From UBA2329 sp964577215 (GTDB taxonomy: Bacteria > Bacteroidota > Bacteroidia > Chitinophagales > Saprospiraceae), in assembly GCA_964577215.1 (NCBI GenBank), contig CAZNYK010000005.1, positions 1-64,000 of the forward strand: a stretch of DNA of 64,000 nt, written 5' to 3'. The notes beneath the pieces were generated by a model, which saw only the letters and a program-made list of their open reading frames with translations, was not told where the DNA came from and searched no databases. Position numbers and translations under genes: made by a program. Each line of letters starts with the position of its first letter. The stretch's first letter is position 1. Below, piece after piece: positions 1 to 8,691 of this stretch.

Positions 1-38
1 AAAACAAAGCCGGGCTGCCTGCGTACAGACAACCCGGC
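1..38 (-). terminator. intrinsic terminator of the secreted protease gene
   Basis: Positions 9-21 and 26-38 form a 13-bp stem (two G.U pairs on the minus-strand transcript) around a 4-base loop. On the minus strand it is followed by TTTGTTTT, from positions 1-8. It lies about 90 bases past the stop codon of the protease gene, which is the right place and orientation for its transcription terminator. Confidence 0.8.
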
Positions 39-124
39 GGAGCATTCTCATAGTGCGTTTGGTTGAAAAAATCTCTCCCTGCTCTATTTGAAAAGGCAGG
101 AGAAGGATACCTCTCTCCTCCTAT

Positions 125-3100
125 TTATCTCAATATCACCCGCCGCGTCACGTCCGGCAATCCTTCCGTTTTCACCTTTATCATGTACATGCCCGCTGTA
201 AATGCGGAAAAGTCCATCCGTTCTACAGGCGTTTGTACTTCCTCCACTTCGGCAAAGCGCAACAACCGCCCTTCCAGGCTATACACCTCAATGCGCAGCG
301 CCCTGCCTGTGTAGCGGGTCAGATCCACGTTGAGTTCACCGGTGGTAGGGTTGGGAAACACCTCGAAGTCAACAGTAGGCAATGAGTAATGGGGAGCAGG
401 TTCGCTACCGGGCAGCACTGCCATCAGGGGTATATTGCTGCCGGTGTAGCTCACATTGGCAAAAGTGGCTGTAACGGTGCTGGTCTGCTGGTAGTTCGTT
501 GCTATCAGGCCCATCTGTATGCAAGCGTTCATGGGTATGATCTGCGCACCTACCAGGTACCAGGCCATGCCGTTGGAAGACGCGAACATGCTGAACTGAT
601 TGCCCGCTCTGACGAGACGCAGCCAGTAGCGGTTTTGGCTGGGGAACTGCTGCGGCTGCGCCGCCCCGTTGGTTGCGGTGCGGAATTCCCGGCGGCTGAA
701 GTTGCTCAGGTTGGTCATCAGTTGAGCTTTTTTGGCGCCGGTGGCATTGCTCTCGCGCATGACCAGGCCGGCCCATCCGAGGGAGGTGCCGGAGATGTCC
801 GTCACTTGAGCAGTAAGGCTGCCGTCGCCGCACAAGGTGCGCTGCGCAAAGGCCGTAGTATCCCCATTGAATGGACTTGCATAGAAACAGTTGGTACTCG
901 TAGCCGTCCATATCCCGTTGGCGGGATCATAGGCGATGCTGTTGCCGTTGGCACAGCCTACGCCGTCCGGATGTTGGCTCCAGCCGCATGGCAGGCCGAG
1001 AACCGCGATGTTGCCAACGCAGTTAGAGACATTGCTGTTGATGTCCGTTACGGTGACGGTTACAGGCACTACCTGGCCCAATTGCTCGCAGTCGATGCTG
1101 TTGGGAGATAATTGAATACTCGCCACGCCGCAATTGTCGGAAGCTACCACAAAGTCATCGGCATTCAGGGTAATGGTTTCCTCCCCATTGAAGGTGACCG
1201 ATGAGTTGGAGCAAACCGCCGTGGGCGGCGTATTGTCCAATTTGGTTACCGGGAACGTACAATTTGTGCTGCCGCAGTCGTCGGTTACCGTGATGGTAAC
1301 GTTTATCACACCCGCGTTGACTACTACCGTACCCGCCGCCGGAGCTTGCGTAACGACAGTGCCGGGAGCCGGGCTGTTCACCGTTGCCAGGGGAATGTAG
1401 TTGGGAATAACTGCCGAGCAGTTTGCGTCTAAGAACAGGATTTGAGCAGGAGGACAGGTAATCGAGGGCTTCTCGGGGGCGGCAAACAGGTTGTTGACCG
1501 TGCGGCTGCAGCCGGATGCGCTTTTGAAATAAGCCGTTACTGAAACCGGAAGGCCGTTGGGGTTGAGGCCTGTCAGGGTAACATCCTGGAAACTGGCGCC
1601 GTTGGCGGCAAACTCCTGCCCGTTCACCCACAATATGTCGTTACACGCCGGCGGATTGGTATAGGAAATGCGCAGGGTCACGTTATAGGTACCCTGCCCG
1701 GCCATGCAGGTCGGGCCGCTTTGCACCGTAATATTCGTGATGTTGCATTGCAACTCGATCGCTTCGCGCACAGCTACATCGGCCTGGATCAGGCCGGATC
1801 CGGTGGTAAAATCGAAGCCGGGCGTGAGCATATCAATAGAGGAGGCAACGAGCAGGCTTCGCACCTGGGTTGGACTAAGGCCCGGGTTGGCCTCCAGCAT
1901 CAGCGCGGCCACAGCTGCGGCATGGGGGGCGGCGGCAGAAGTGCCGAAGAAGTTATTGCCGGTGCCGAAGAAGGTATTGCTCACGCCGTCTACGGCGCAA
2001 AAGTTGGGTTTGTTGCGGGTAACGGGTGGAATGGGCACCCCCGCAGTATTGTACCGTATCTGCACCCCGCCGTCAGAGGTAAAACCTTCGGGCAGTGGAG
2101 GGTTGACCCCGTAGGCCGGCGTATTGCCCCAAAATGCGGCCGCCACGGCGTTGGCGCCTGTCGCATTGGAATGGCCGTATCCCGTAGCGCGCGCATTGAC
2201 AGTGGCAGGCGGATATTCATTGATCACTAAGCCGGCGCTATTGCGGATGACCCATTTGAGCACGGCAGGAGCAGGCCCCGCGGGCCGGGTGATCAGGATG
2301 CGGTAAGTAGCGGTTCCTGCGAAATTGGGGTCCAAATAAGAAAAGAACTCCGTAGGGTCATTGCCGACATTGTTGTCTGTGGAAGAAGCGACAATGACTC
2401 CGCCCGCATTGATGAGAAAAACGTTGAGGTTGGTGGCGGCGCTATTGGGGGTAATGGACCCCCAGGGGTCATCCCATTGCAAGGTGAGGTTGATCCTTGA
2501 GCCTGCATTCACCGTGATGCTCTGCAGGGTATCAATACCCGGCCCGGGGTCGAAGTCATGGGCATTGAGGGCGCCGCCGGAGTTCCGGTAAGCCGACTCA
2601 TAGGAAAGCTGCCCGTAATTGCCGGCAGAAGCAAAATAAGCAACCCCGTTGTTGAATACCGTATTGCAAGCCTGCGCTACCAGCCCATCCATGTAAAAAG
2701 GCTCTTCAAAATACCGTATATCATCCACGATCACATCGCAGTTCCTGACGGCGTCCAAGTTGATGATGGCATTGGCGAAGGAGGCTTCACCGCCGTTCGC
2801 TGTATTAAAAAATATCTGTGCGCCCGGCGCCAGGTCATGCACGATCTCGATCATGGCACGGCCTTCGTCAATATCGCTGGCGGCGCCGTCGGCTACTACC
2901 GTTACGGGAGTGAGAAATCCATTGGGATTGCCCACGCCAGGCAGGTCCCCGCTGGCCACGCCGGCTGCTGCGCCGCCCGGGAAGGCGGTGGTATAGGAAT
3001 CGGACAACACCCCTATCCGCACGCCGGCGCCATTCACGCAGTAGTTGTCGCGGGCAGCGATGGCCTGCAATGCAAGGTCGCCTTCTGAATCAACCGAGCC

Positions 3101-3565
3101 GATATCGCCTTTGACCCAATACACGGGCTTCGCAAACTGCAGTTCGTCCAGGAAGGGCAACTGGGATATTTTGGCGATAGGGAACCAGGCATTGATGGTT
3201 CTGTCGTAATGATCAATCCCGGTAGCGCCGAGGCGTTCCAGGCCGGCGATCAGGATGGCGGCGTCTTTTTTCGCTGCCGCCTGTATGCGCACCATCCCTT
3301 CCTGGACCATGACGATGGTTTGCGAAGAAACGAAGACCCCTGGAGGAATACCGTCCCGTTGGGCTTGTATGAATTCCTGCTCCAGCGAGAAAAGAGAGGG
3401 TCTGAGTTTAGACCTTGGACCCGCCTGGTCATCCCTTGTCATTGATGCAAGGTCTTCAAGCAGGCGGCCTTGCCCTCCGTTATTCATCCTGTCAAAGGGA
3501 ATCCTTTGAGCGAAAGCCGCTTGCATCGTGCAGCAAGCGAAAATCAGTAGCCATAAATTCTTCAT
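125..3565 (-). CDS. secreted subtilisin-like (S8) protease with T9SS sorting domain
   Basis: A serine endopeptidase of about 1146 residues, exported by Sec and then by type IX secretion. Residues 1-19 are a signal peptide ending AFA|QR. The S8 triad can be read as Asp189 (GVLSDS), His243 (EIVHDLAPG) and Ser543 (FFGTSAAAPH), with the oxyanion Asn316 in FASAGN. The catalytic domain is followed by HYR-like beta-sandwich repeats (CPPAQILF..., TPPTAVCSN...), then a DUF1349-like concanavalin fold, and a C-terminal type A sorting domain (FEVFPNPTTGELNVDL ... GMYMIKV). I chose the ATG at 3565 because it begins the signal peptide. An open frame runs on upstream through the N gap to 4321, but only because the gap is filled with 100 Ns; the upstream part is a different gene. 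Substrate unknown; probably a nutritional or surface protease. The family and domain calls are firm. Confidence 0.93.
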   Translation of the reverse strand: MKNLWLLIFACCTMQAAFAQRIPFDRMNNGGQGRLLEDLASMTRDDQAGPRSKLRPSLFSLEQEFIQAQRDGIPPGVFVSSQTIVMVQEGMVRIQAAAKKDAAILIAGLERLGATGIDHYDRTINAWFPIAKISQLPFLDELQFAKPVYWVKGDIGSVDSEGDLALQAIAARDNYCVNGAGVRIGVLSDSYTTAFPGGAAAGVASGDLPGVGNPNGFLTPVTVVADGAASDIDEGRAMIEIVHDLAPGAQIFFNTANGGEASFANAIINLDAVRNCDVIVDDIRYFEEPFYMDGLVAQACNTVFNNGVAYFASAGNYGQLSYESAYRNSGGALNAHDFDPGPGIDTLQSITVNAGSRINLTLQWDDPWGSITPNSAATNLNVFLINAGGVIVASSTDNNVGNDPTEFFSYLDPNFAGTATYRILITRPAGPAPAVLKWVIRNSAGLVINEYPPATVNARATGYGHSNATGANAVAAAFWGNTPAYGVNPPLPEGFTSDGGVQIRYNTAGVPIPPVTRNKPNFCAVDGVSNTFFGTGNNFFGTSAAAPHAAAVAALMLEANPGLSPTQVRSLLVASSIDMLTPGFDFTTGSGLIQADVAVREAIELQCNITNITVQSGPTCMAGQGTYNVTLRISYTNPPACNDILWVNGQEFAANGASFQDVTLTGLNPNGLPVSVTAYFKSASGCSRTVNNLFAAPEKPSITCPPAQILFLDANCSAVIPNYIPLATVNSPAPGTVVTQAPAAGTVVVNAGVINVTITVTDDCGSTNCTFPVTKLDNTPPTAVCSNSSVTFNGEETITLNADDFVVASDNCGVASIQLSPNSIDCEQLGQVVPVTVTVTDINSNVSNCVGNIAVLGLPCGWSQHPDGVGCANGNSIAYDPANGIWTATSTNCFYASPFNGDTTAFAQRTLCGDGSLTAQVTDISGTSLGWAGLVMRESNATGAKKAQLMTNLSNFSRREFRTATNGAAQPQQFPSQNRYWLRLVRAGNQFSMFASSNGMAWYLVGAQIIPMNACIQMGLIATNYQQTSTVTATFANVSYTGSNIPLMAVLPGSEPAPHYSLPTVDFEVFPNPTTGELNVDLTRYTGRALRIEVYSLEGRLLRFAEVEEVQTPVERMDFSAFTAGMYMIKVKTEGLPDVTRRVILR

Positions 3566-3676
3566 GATGAAAAAGTTTTTGGGTAAAAAAATCAGGTTGG
3601 AAAGGGAGGAGAGCCACCAGATGTATTTCACATAGTCTATTCCGGAAGGGTGATACAGTGCGGTAAAAGTATAAAA

Positions 3677-3724
3677 AAAAAGCAAACTTGCAGCAATTTC
3701 TACATCACTACAAGTTTGCTTTTT
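3677..3724 (-). terminator. hairpin terminator of the EAD-domain gene
   Basis: AAAAAGCAAACTTG at 3677-3690 pairs with CAAGTTTGCTTTTT at 3711-3724, a 14-bp perfect stem with a 20-base loop. Read on the minus strand, a T tract (complement of 3673-3681) follows, so it would stop transcripts arriving from the EAD gene at 4321. This places the end of that gene inside the adjacent N gap. Confidence 0.75.
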
Positions 3725-3733
3725 CAGTTTCCG

Positions 3734-3833
3734 NNNNNNNNNNNNNNNNNNNNNNNNNNNNNNNNNNNNNNNNNNNNNNNNNNNNNNNNNNNNNNNNNNN
3801 NNNNNNNNNNNNNNNNNNNNNNNNNNNNNNNNN
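3734..3833. other. assembly gap (100 N)
   Basis: Exactly 100 Ns, a nominal length. Unlike the other three gaps in the window its flanks share no sequence, so this one probably hides real missing sequence, including the 3' end of the EAD-domain gene. Confidence 0.95.
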
Positions 3834-4321
3834 CTGTTGAGCAAAGAAGCAGTGGCCGTTTCCTCCGCGGCAAATTCATCACCGGCAGGCAAGGAATTGT
3901 CATCTCCGCCGCCGCTGTTAGCAATGACCAAAATGATGATGACCAACAAAGCGCCGCCGCCTATGAGCAGCCATTTTCTCATGCTGCCGGGCATGGCAGT
4001 GGGCGCAGCTTTTAGGGAAGTCCCGGCTGCAGCTGGGGCCGGGGCTTGCCAATTGGCGGCTTTGGCCATGTATTCTGGCGTCAGTTGGGGCAACAGTTTC
4101 AGGATGGCGTCGTTGATCTTGGCGCGCTCCAAGTTGGCAGACTGATTGTCCAGTGTGCCGCGTATCACTTCACCCTGGATGCCGCGCAGCCTGTTGCGCA
4201 ACATCACGAGGGTGTCTATCACATCGGTGTTGTTCTCCTTGACGTACTTGTACAGCTCGTCGAGCGATCGTTCAGTTTCGCCTTCGGCAATGAGTTCCCG
4301 GATTTGGTCTATCAGTGTCAT
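3834..4321 (-). CDS. effector-associated domain (EAD11-like) membrane protein, 3' end lost in gap
   Basis: About 162 residues are readable before the gap. Residues 1-85 (LIDQIRELIAEGETERSLDE, later LRNRLRGIQ and NLERAKINDAIL) match the small helical effector-associated domain 11, known from the N-termini of bacterial conflict and signalling proteins, where it recruits a partner with the same domain. A proline/alanine linker follows, then one membrane helix at about 117-136 (KWLLIGGGALLVIIILVIA) and an acidic segment. The C-terminal part, probably periplasmic, is lost in the gap. The start at 4321 is supported by a TACTTTTG box about 35 bases upstream. The protein may pair an intracellular adaptor with an envelope sensor or effector, but its output domain cannot be seen. 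EAD assignment is from memory of the family consensus. Confidence 0.72.
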
Positions 4322-4354
4322 TCAAAAATATTTTTTTCGGTGAATAACGAAGGT

Positions 4355-4362
4355 CAAAAGTA
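4355..4362 (-). promoter_or_regulatory. minus-7 box TACTTTTG
   Basis: Matches the Bacteroidota primary sigma consensus TAnnTTTG on the minus strand, 34 bases upstream of the EAD gene start. No clear minus-33 TTG was found at the usual distance. Confidence 0.5.
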
Positions 4363-4424
4363 AAAATTTCCCAAAAAAACCTTGCGTTTTCGCCAGTGTT
4401 TTGCAACCATTAATTTTTGACTTA

Positions 4425-4862
4425 TCAATAGCGCCGTACAGCTTTGGGCGGCGGCGCCAATGCCATTTCCTTCTTCTCATGGTCGTAACCATACAACCTG
4501 CCTGCCACATCCATATTTGGGGCGCCGTTGTCGTCCATTACTTCTACCACATACAACTCTGCATTTTGCCCTACGGTCAATCCGGCATTGGGATGCACCA
4601 ACAGCGCGTTCACTTCCACCTTGCCCGCGCGGATGACAGGCAGGGAGCGGGTAGTGGCAGACACATCAGGGATGGAGACGTTGGAAAACGCATCGGGCAC
4701 GGCGCCTGTGCTCCAATTTTTGGGGCAATGCCAGTCGGTTTCACGGCCCGGCGTGCCGCCTTTCCAGGTGACAGGCTTTTGGGCAAACCCTTGAAAACAA
4801 AATGCTAATAACATAATGGTGCAAATGACCGGAAATTGGACGGAAGCGATTTGACTTTTCAT
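4425..4862 (-). CDS. small secreted protein of unknown function
   Basis: 145 residues with a clear signal peptide (hydrophobic core CTIMLLAFCFQGFAQ, cleavage after residue 27). The mature part contains TWKGGTPGRETDWHCPKNWS and GAVPDAFSNVSIPDV. This W-x-GG ... W ... NWS-x-G-x-VP ... V-x-IP pattern is seen at the start of adhesin-like beta-helix repeats in Bacteroidota. Here only one repeat-sized module remains and there is no sorting domain, so it may be a trimmed remnant of a longer surface protein or a stand-alone periplasmic protein. It is transcribed in the same direction as the EAD gene but is separated from it by about 100 bases. Confidence 0.6.
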   Translation of the reverse strand: MKSQIASVQFPVICTIMLLAFCFQGFAQKPVTWKGGTPGRETDWHCPKNWSTGAVPDAFSNVSIPDVSATTRSLPVIRAGKVEVNALLVHPNAGLTVGQNAELYVVEVMDDNGAPNMDVAGRLYGYDHEKKEMALAPPPKAVRRY

Positions 4863-4929
4863 GGCGGTGGTTGTTAAGTGTGAGAAAGCAGTTTGAGCTT
4901 ACAGCAGCTTTTTACGCTGTTGTCTCCTC

Positions 4930-4937
4930 TATATTTG
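4930..4937 (+). promoter_or_regulatory. minus-7 box TATATTTG
   Basis: TAnnTTTG match 75 bases upstream of the chosen start of the PLP enzyme. It lies inside the longer upstream open frame, which supports the downstream start at 5012. Confidence 0.45.
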
Positions 4938-5011
4938 GATATACTGAAAATGGTTACCCGGCGATTTTCATAGCGTTCCAACTTTTTCGCATTTCATTTG
5001 ATACGATTACC

Positions 5012-6001
5012 ATGACAACGACGCAAGCGCACTACAGGCTTTCGCTTGACAAGGTCAAAGCAGCCGTACAGATCATTGACCCGGCATTTCTCCACTCGCC
5101 TCAATTCATTTGCGACCCTTTGAGCGAGTTGTTCAATTTGTCCTTAGTGCTGAAAGTGGAAACGGCAAACCCAATCCGCTGCTTCAAAGGGCGCGGAGCA
5201 GAGGTGCTCGTTGCAAAAGCGCCGCCGGGCACGCACTTCCTGTGCGCCAGCGCAGGCAATTTCGGGCAGGCCATGGCCTATTCCTGCCGGAAAAGGAAAC
5301 TCCGGCTTACGGTGTATGCGAGCCGAAATGCCAACCCGCTTAAATTGGAGCGCATGCGATCGATGGGCGCGGAGGTCGTGCTCTTCGGAGCCGACTTCGA
5401 CAGCGCCAAAACGGAAGCGAAAAGAAGGGCGAAAGAGCTAAACGCCACTTTCGTCGAAGACGGCCAGGACATTGAAACCCTGGAAGGCGCAGCCACCATC
5501 GGCCTGGAACTCTTCCAATTTCCCGAAAAGATAGACGCCGTATTGATACCGTTGGGCAACGGGGCGCTTTTCAACGGGGTGGCACGCGTCATCAAGCACT
5601 ACAGCCCGGAAACCAAAACGATAGCCGTGCAAGCCAAAGGGGCGCCGGCCATGGTGGAATCCTGGCGTTCCTCAAGGATCGTCAATTACGAAACCGTAAA
5701 CACGATCGCGGACGGCATCGCCGTCAGGCTGCCCATACCGCAAGCGCTGGAAGATATGTCCGGCCTCGTGGATGATGCCCTGCTCGTGGACGACGCCGGC
5801 ATCCTGCAAGCCATGCGGCTGATACACCAACACACCGGCATCGTTTCGGAACCCTCCGGCGCGGTCGGCATTGCGGCCGTTTTGGAAAACCCGGCGTATT
5901 TTGAGAAGCAGCGGGTGGCTACGGTCATTTGCGGGGGGAATGTGACGGCGGAGCAATTGGGGCTGTGGTTGGGGGGTGATTTTTTTGACGCTGATCTGTG
6001 A
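5012..6001 (+). CDS. PLP-dependent threonine/serine dehydratase-like enzyme
   Basis: 329 residues of fold-type II (tryptophan synthase beta family). The Schiff-base lysine is Lys59 in CFKGRG, the phosphate or substrate loop is SAGNFGQAMA, and the glycine-rich PLP phosphate loop is PLGNGALFNG. Near the C-terminus SEPSGAVGIAA and ICGGNV match threonine dehydratases and related hydroxyaspartate or serine ammonia-lyases. No ACT domain follows, so it is the short, catabolic-type form and probably lacks isoleucine feedback control. The start was set at 5012 because family members begin shortly before the PLP domain and a promoter box lies between 5012 and the more upstream ATG at 4871. Exact substrate cannot be decided from sequence. 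The stop overlaps the beginning of an LRR remnant. Confidence 0.85.
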   Translation: MTTTQAHYRLSLDKVKAAVQIIDPAFLHSPQFICDPLSELFNLSLVLKVETANPIRCFKGRGAEVLVAKAPPGTHFLCASAGNFGQAMAYSCRKRKLRLTVYASRNANPLKLERMRSMGAEVVLFGADFDSAKTEAKRRAKELNATFVEDGQDIETLEGAATIGLELFQFPEKIDAVLIPLGNGALFNGVARVIKHYSPETKTIAVQAKGAPAMVESWRSSRIVNYETVNTIADGIAVRLPIPQALEDMSGLVDDALLVDDAGILQAMRLIHQHTGIVSEPSGAVGIAAVLENPAYFEKQRVATVICGGNVTAEQLGLWLGGDFFDADL

Positions 6002-6240
6002 TGATCTCGCTGGATTTGAGGGAAAACCAATTGACGAGCCTGCCCGGGGAAATCGGGCAACTCCAAAGCCTGAAACATTTAGATTTAGCATACAATCCCA
6101 TCTCCAACGTGGAACAGAAAAAAATCAGGCAACTGCTGCCGGGGCGCGATATTCAAATCATCAATAATTACGGCCCGCAGCCGGCGGGGGAGGCAGCGAT
6201 GCGCACTGTCCTTTTCGGAAGCCGGCGTCGAGCGAGCTAG
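6001..6240 (+). pseudogene. C-terminal fragment of a leucine-rich-repeat protein
   Basis: Starting right at the stop codon of the PLP enzyme is about one and a half LRR units (LRENQLTSLPGEIGQLQSLK, HLDLAYNPIS), followed by the typical LRR cap IRQLLPGRDIQI. The rest of an LRR gene is missing and the frame runs out after 79 codons with an unrelated tail. It looks like the 3' end of a deleted gene rather than a functional small protein. Confidence 0.6.
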
Positions 6241-6773
6241 AATCGTTTCGGCGGTGCTGGATTTGACAGGGGAGTTGGGGTGAGGGCATGGCGGCGACCA
6301 GATGCAGCCCCGAACGGATGCCGATGTGCTCACCTGGAGGGATTTAGGCCGATTGGGTTGATCTGCGCGTTCTGCGTTGCAGGCGGTTTGGGGCATTGGG
6401 CATACTGCTCGCCGGGCATTCAGGTTCGCCGGTTGTGAGTATTGACCATTGTATCGGTTTGGATTTTTGCGATGTGCTATGCTGAAATCAGTTTTTTAGC
6501 ATTTGTTCTCGTCGGACCGGAACGAGCGGTGCAATCTTATTAGGAGGGGAGACTTTGTGCGCGCGGAAAACGGCCTATGGCATGGTATCTGTCAGGCCGG
6601 CCGAGACAGCGCGCGCACGGAGGTTTTTCACATCAAAAGGGCCGGGGGGCTTTGACCTCGATGGCAGTTTTTGGCTCGAGGATGATGTACCGACAAAAAA
6701 TGTCCATTTTTTACCAGTACTCACCAAAAAACGGCGGCGATTTTTGCACCATTTCAAACCAAAACCTTATTAC
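6241..6773. other. intergenic region with repeat remnant, no convincing gene
   Basis: No supported coding sequence. A frame is open from 6555 into the cupin gene, but its N-terminal 73 codons (rich in R, A, T, K) do not resemble a protein domain and the cupin has its own signal peptide at 6774. The only recognisable item is a short dispersed repeat at 6532-6575. Confidence 0.5.
6532..6575 (+). repeat. copy of a dispersed repeat with core AGGAGGGGAGACTTTGT
   Basis: TTAGGAGGGGAGACTTTGT followed by a GCGGAAAACGGCC-like stretch occurs here and again at 13779-13815. The two copies stay similar for about 45 bases. Both lie upstream of small plus-strand genes. The nature is unknown; it could be the end of an old mobile element. 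Confidence 0.5.
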
Positions 6774-7385
6774 ATGGAAAGGAGAGAATTCATGCAGTCC
6801 GCCGGGCTGTTTGCTGCACTGGGAGTCCTGCCAAACGTTGCCGGCGCCGCTCCCTCGTTTGATCGCCGTACGCCGCTCGTACCCTTCTTATTGCCGCCCG
6901 CGCCACCGTTGTCGCACAATGGCCGCATGGACATCAAAGTATGGGTGCGCTCGCACATGACGGGCGGTGTATACTCCTGCGTGGAGTGCGCCGTAGCGCC
7001 CAGGGTCATGGGGCCGCCCCCGCATTTCCACAAGGAACTTGACGAGCTGATGTTTGTGCTGGAAGGCACAGCCAATGTCATGGTGGAGGGGCAGGAGGTG
7101 GAAGTGCCTGCCGGTGGCTGGCATTTCAGGCCCCGCAACCTCCGTCATACGTTCTGGAATGCCTCCGACCAGCCGCTCCGTTTTGTGGACATGTACTTCA
7201 ATCAACCATTTGAAGAGTTTTTGGAAAGAATTTTTCACGAACTTACGCCCGAAAACGGATATCAGCCCGACTCAGACAAACTGCGGAAGGAACGCGACAA
7301 GCTCGACAAACAATTCGGGCTGGTCTATCCACCCACAGCTTTCGAGGAGCGGCAGGCCATTGTGGCAAAGTACGGGCTCCGTTGA
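6774..7385 (+). CDS. exported cupin-domain protein
   Basis: 203 residues. MERREFMQSAGLFAALGVLP has a twin-arginine-like pattern (ERREFM...) ahead of a hydrophobic stretch ending at AGAA, so it is probably exported. A single cupin barrel follows with metal-binding motif 1 in PPPHFHKELDELMFVLEG (two His and a Glu) and motif 2 near PRNLRHTFWNAS, as in small dioxygenase- or sugar-binding-like cupins. The C-terminal 40 residues are charged and helical. The reaction is not predictable. The gene precedes an AraC-type regulator by 29 bases on the same strand, so the two are likely co-transcribed and the regulator may respond to the same compound. Confidence 0.8.
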   Translation: MERREFMQSAGLFAALGVLPNVAGAAPSFDRRTPLVPFLLPPAPPLSHNGRMDIKVWVRSHMTGGVYSCVECAVAPRVMGPPPHFHKELDELMFVLEGTANVMVEGQEVEVPAGGWHFRPRNLRHTFWNASDQPLRFVDMYFNQPFEEFLERIFHELTPENGYQPDSDKLRKERDKLDKQFGLVYPPTAFEERQAIVAKYGLR

Positions 7386-7414
7386 GCAATAGCGTAAAAC
7401 ACCGAGGATAGACC

Positions 7415-8260
7415 ATGATCCTGAAAGATTTTCTTCCACATCCGTCGCTGCGGGCATTCGTCCGTTGTTACCGCATTGTACACCTGAAGTTCGACAGTCA
7501 CGACCCGCCACCGTTCAAGCCTTATACGCCACGGCCCGAGCATTGCCTTGCCTTTTACCCGCACGACCGGGAGCGGGTGGACTTCACGCATCGCAGCGGC
7601 AGCGCCGCCAACAACCCGGTGGCGCTGATCGGGCAGGCGCTTTCGGTCACCAACCGCTTCGTACATGGCAATTTCATGGTGGTGCAAATCCTGTTCCAGC
7701 CGGGCGGGCTGTTCCGCCTCACGGGAATGCCGGGCCACCTGATCAATGACAGCTACATCGAAGCCGACTGCGTTTTTCCGAAGGATATCCACTACGTGAA
7801 CGAGGCATTCTTCCATGCCGCCGACTATCCGGAAATCGTGCGGATTGCCAACGGCTTCGTCGAATCGCTTATACGCCGGGCAAGGAAGGATGCCCACCCG
7901 GTTGACGAAGTTTGTCAATGGATGCTCGGAAACCCAATAGCCTCCATAGACAAGATGGCGAGGGCCGCTTTTCTCAGCCCGAAGCAGTTTGAACGCAAGT
8001 TCAGGGAGCGCACAGGCGTAAGCCCAAAGGTTTTTGCAAGGCTTGTGCGATTCGACCGGGCTTTCCGGGTGAAAAACCTGCAACCCGGCAAGGACTGGCA
8101 AAGCATCGCATTTGATTGCAAATACTACGATTATCAGCACCTTGTGCGTGATTATCTCGATTTTACAGGTATGCGGCCTACCCATTTCCACAACATAGAG
8201 AGCCGTGCGCCGGAGCGTCGCTTCGGGCTTGCAGAGCATTACTACGAGACGCAGGTGTAG
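7415..8260 (+). CDS. AraC family transcriptional regulator
   Basis: 281 residues. The N-terminal half (MILKDFLPHPSLRAFVRCYR ... PGGLFRLTG) is the DUF6597-type sensor domain common in Bacteroidota AraC proteins. The C-terminal third has the double helix-turn-helix: IASIDKMARAAFLSPKQFER with KFRERTGVSPKVFARLVRFD, then WQSIAFDCKYYDYQHLVRDY and FTGMRPTHF. It is a DNA-binding activator or repressor. Directly downstream of the cupin gene; the ligand is unknown. Confidence 0.9.
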   Translation: MILKDFLPHPSLRAFVRCYRIVHLKFDSHDPPPFKPYTPRPEHCLAFYPHDRERVDFTHRSGSAANNPVALIGQALSVTNRFVHGNFMVVQILFQPGGLFRLTGMPGHLINDSYIEADCVFPKDIHYVNEAFFHAADYPEIVRIANGFVESLIRRARKDAHPVDEVCQWMLGNPIASIDKMARAAFLSPKQFERKFRERTGVSPKVFARLVRFDRAFRVKNLQPGKDWQSIAFDCKYYDYQHLVRDYLDFTGMRPTHFHNIESRAPERRFGLAEHYYETQV

Positions 8261-8390
8261 GGTGAATAAGGCAAAATGGAGTGGGCAAGGGCCCTTGGTA
8301 TTCTTTGTCATAAAAGGCCCCTGCCGGCCTGCCCTCGACACGCGTGTCAGGGGCGCGCCGGCAAGGATGGATAATCGGGAGTGGCCGTTA

Positions 8391-8421
8391 TTGAAAAATT
8401 GCAACAATAGCCGTATTTTTG
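8391..8421 (+). promoter_or_regulatory. promoter of the UPF0175/DUF3368 module
   Basis: TTG at 8391-8393, a 20-base spacer and TATTTTTG at 8414-8421 match the Bacteroidota promoter consensus closely. The predicted start of transcription is about 40 bases before the antitoxin ATG. Confidence 0.65.
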
Positions 8422-8466
8422 CAAAGTCGTCTCAAAAGCATACACATAAATACCACTTGGCTGCAT

Positions 8467-8691
8467 ATGAGTGTCAAAATCAATCTTCCGGAGGGGCTGC
8501 ATATTAGCCCCTTTGAACTGAGCATGCTGCTGGCATCAAAGCTTTTCGATGAAGGTTTGATTACTTCGGGTCAGGGCGCCGAAATGGTCGGCTTATCCAA
8601 GCAGGCATTTATTGAAATGCTTGGGAAGTATAAAGTATCTGTCTTTCAATACGATGCCGCTGAGGTTGAAGAAGATATAAAAAATGCATGA
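8467..8691 (+). CDS. UPF0175 family antitoxin
   Basis: 74 residues starting MSVKINLPEGLHISPFE. The core with LASKLFDEGLITSGQGAEMV and GLSKQAFIEMLGKY is the helix-turn-helix of the UPF0175 family, in which LxxGxxSxxxAAxxxGxSxxxF is typical. These small proteins are antitoxins and DNA-binding autoregulators paired with DUF3368 PIN-like toxins. I preferred 8467 over the upstream in-frame 8419 because the family begins at this point. Its last codons overlap the start of the next gene by 8 bases, which points to translational coupling. Confidence 0.85.
   Translation: MSVKINLPEGLHISPFELSMLLASKLFDEGLITSGQGAEMVGLSKQAFIEMLGKYKVSVFQYDAAEVEEDIKNA

Noticed and set aside
389..1111. long plus-strand frames inside the protease gene (also 2558-3088)
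   Set aside because: Opposite-strand shadows of a GC-rich coding region; no domain, and the minus-strand gene has clear motifs.
125..4321. one 1398-residue protein spanning the N gap
   Set aside because: The frame is joined only by 100 placeholder Ns. The downstream part has its own signal peptide at 3565, and a terminator hairpin lies between the two.
6555..6773. N-terminal extension of the cupin protein
   Set aside because: The translation is low-information, overlaps a repeat, and would bury the signal peptide that begins at 6774.
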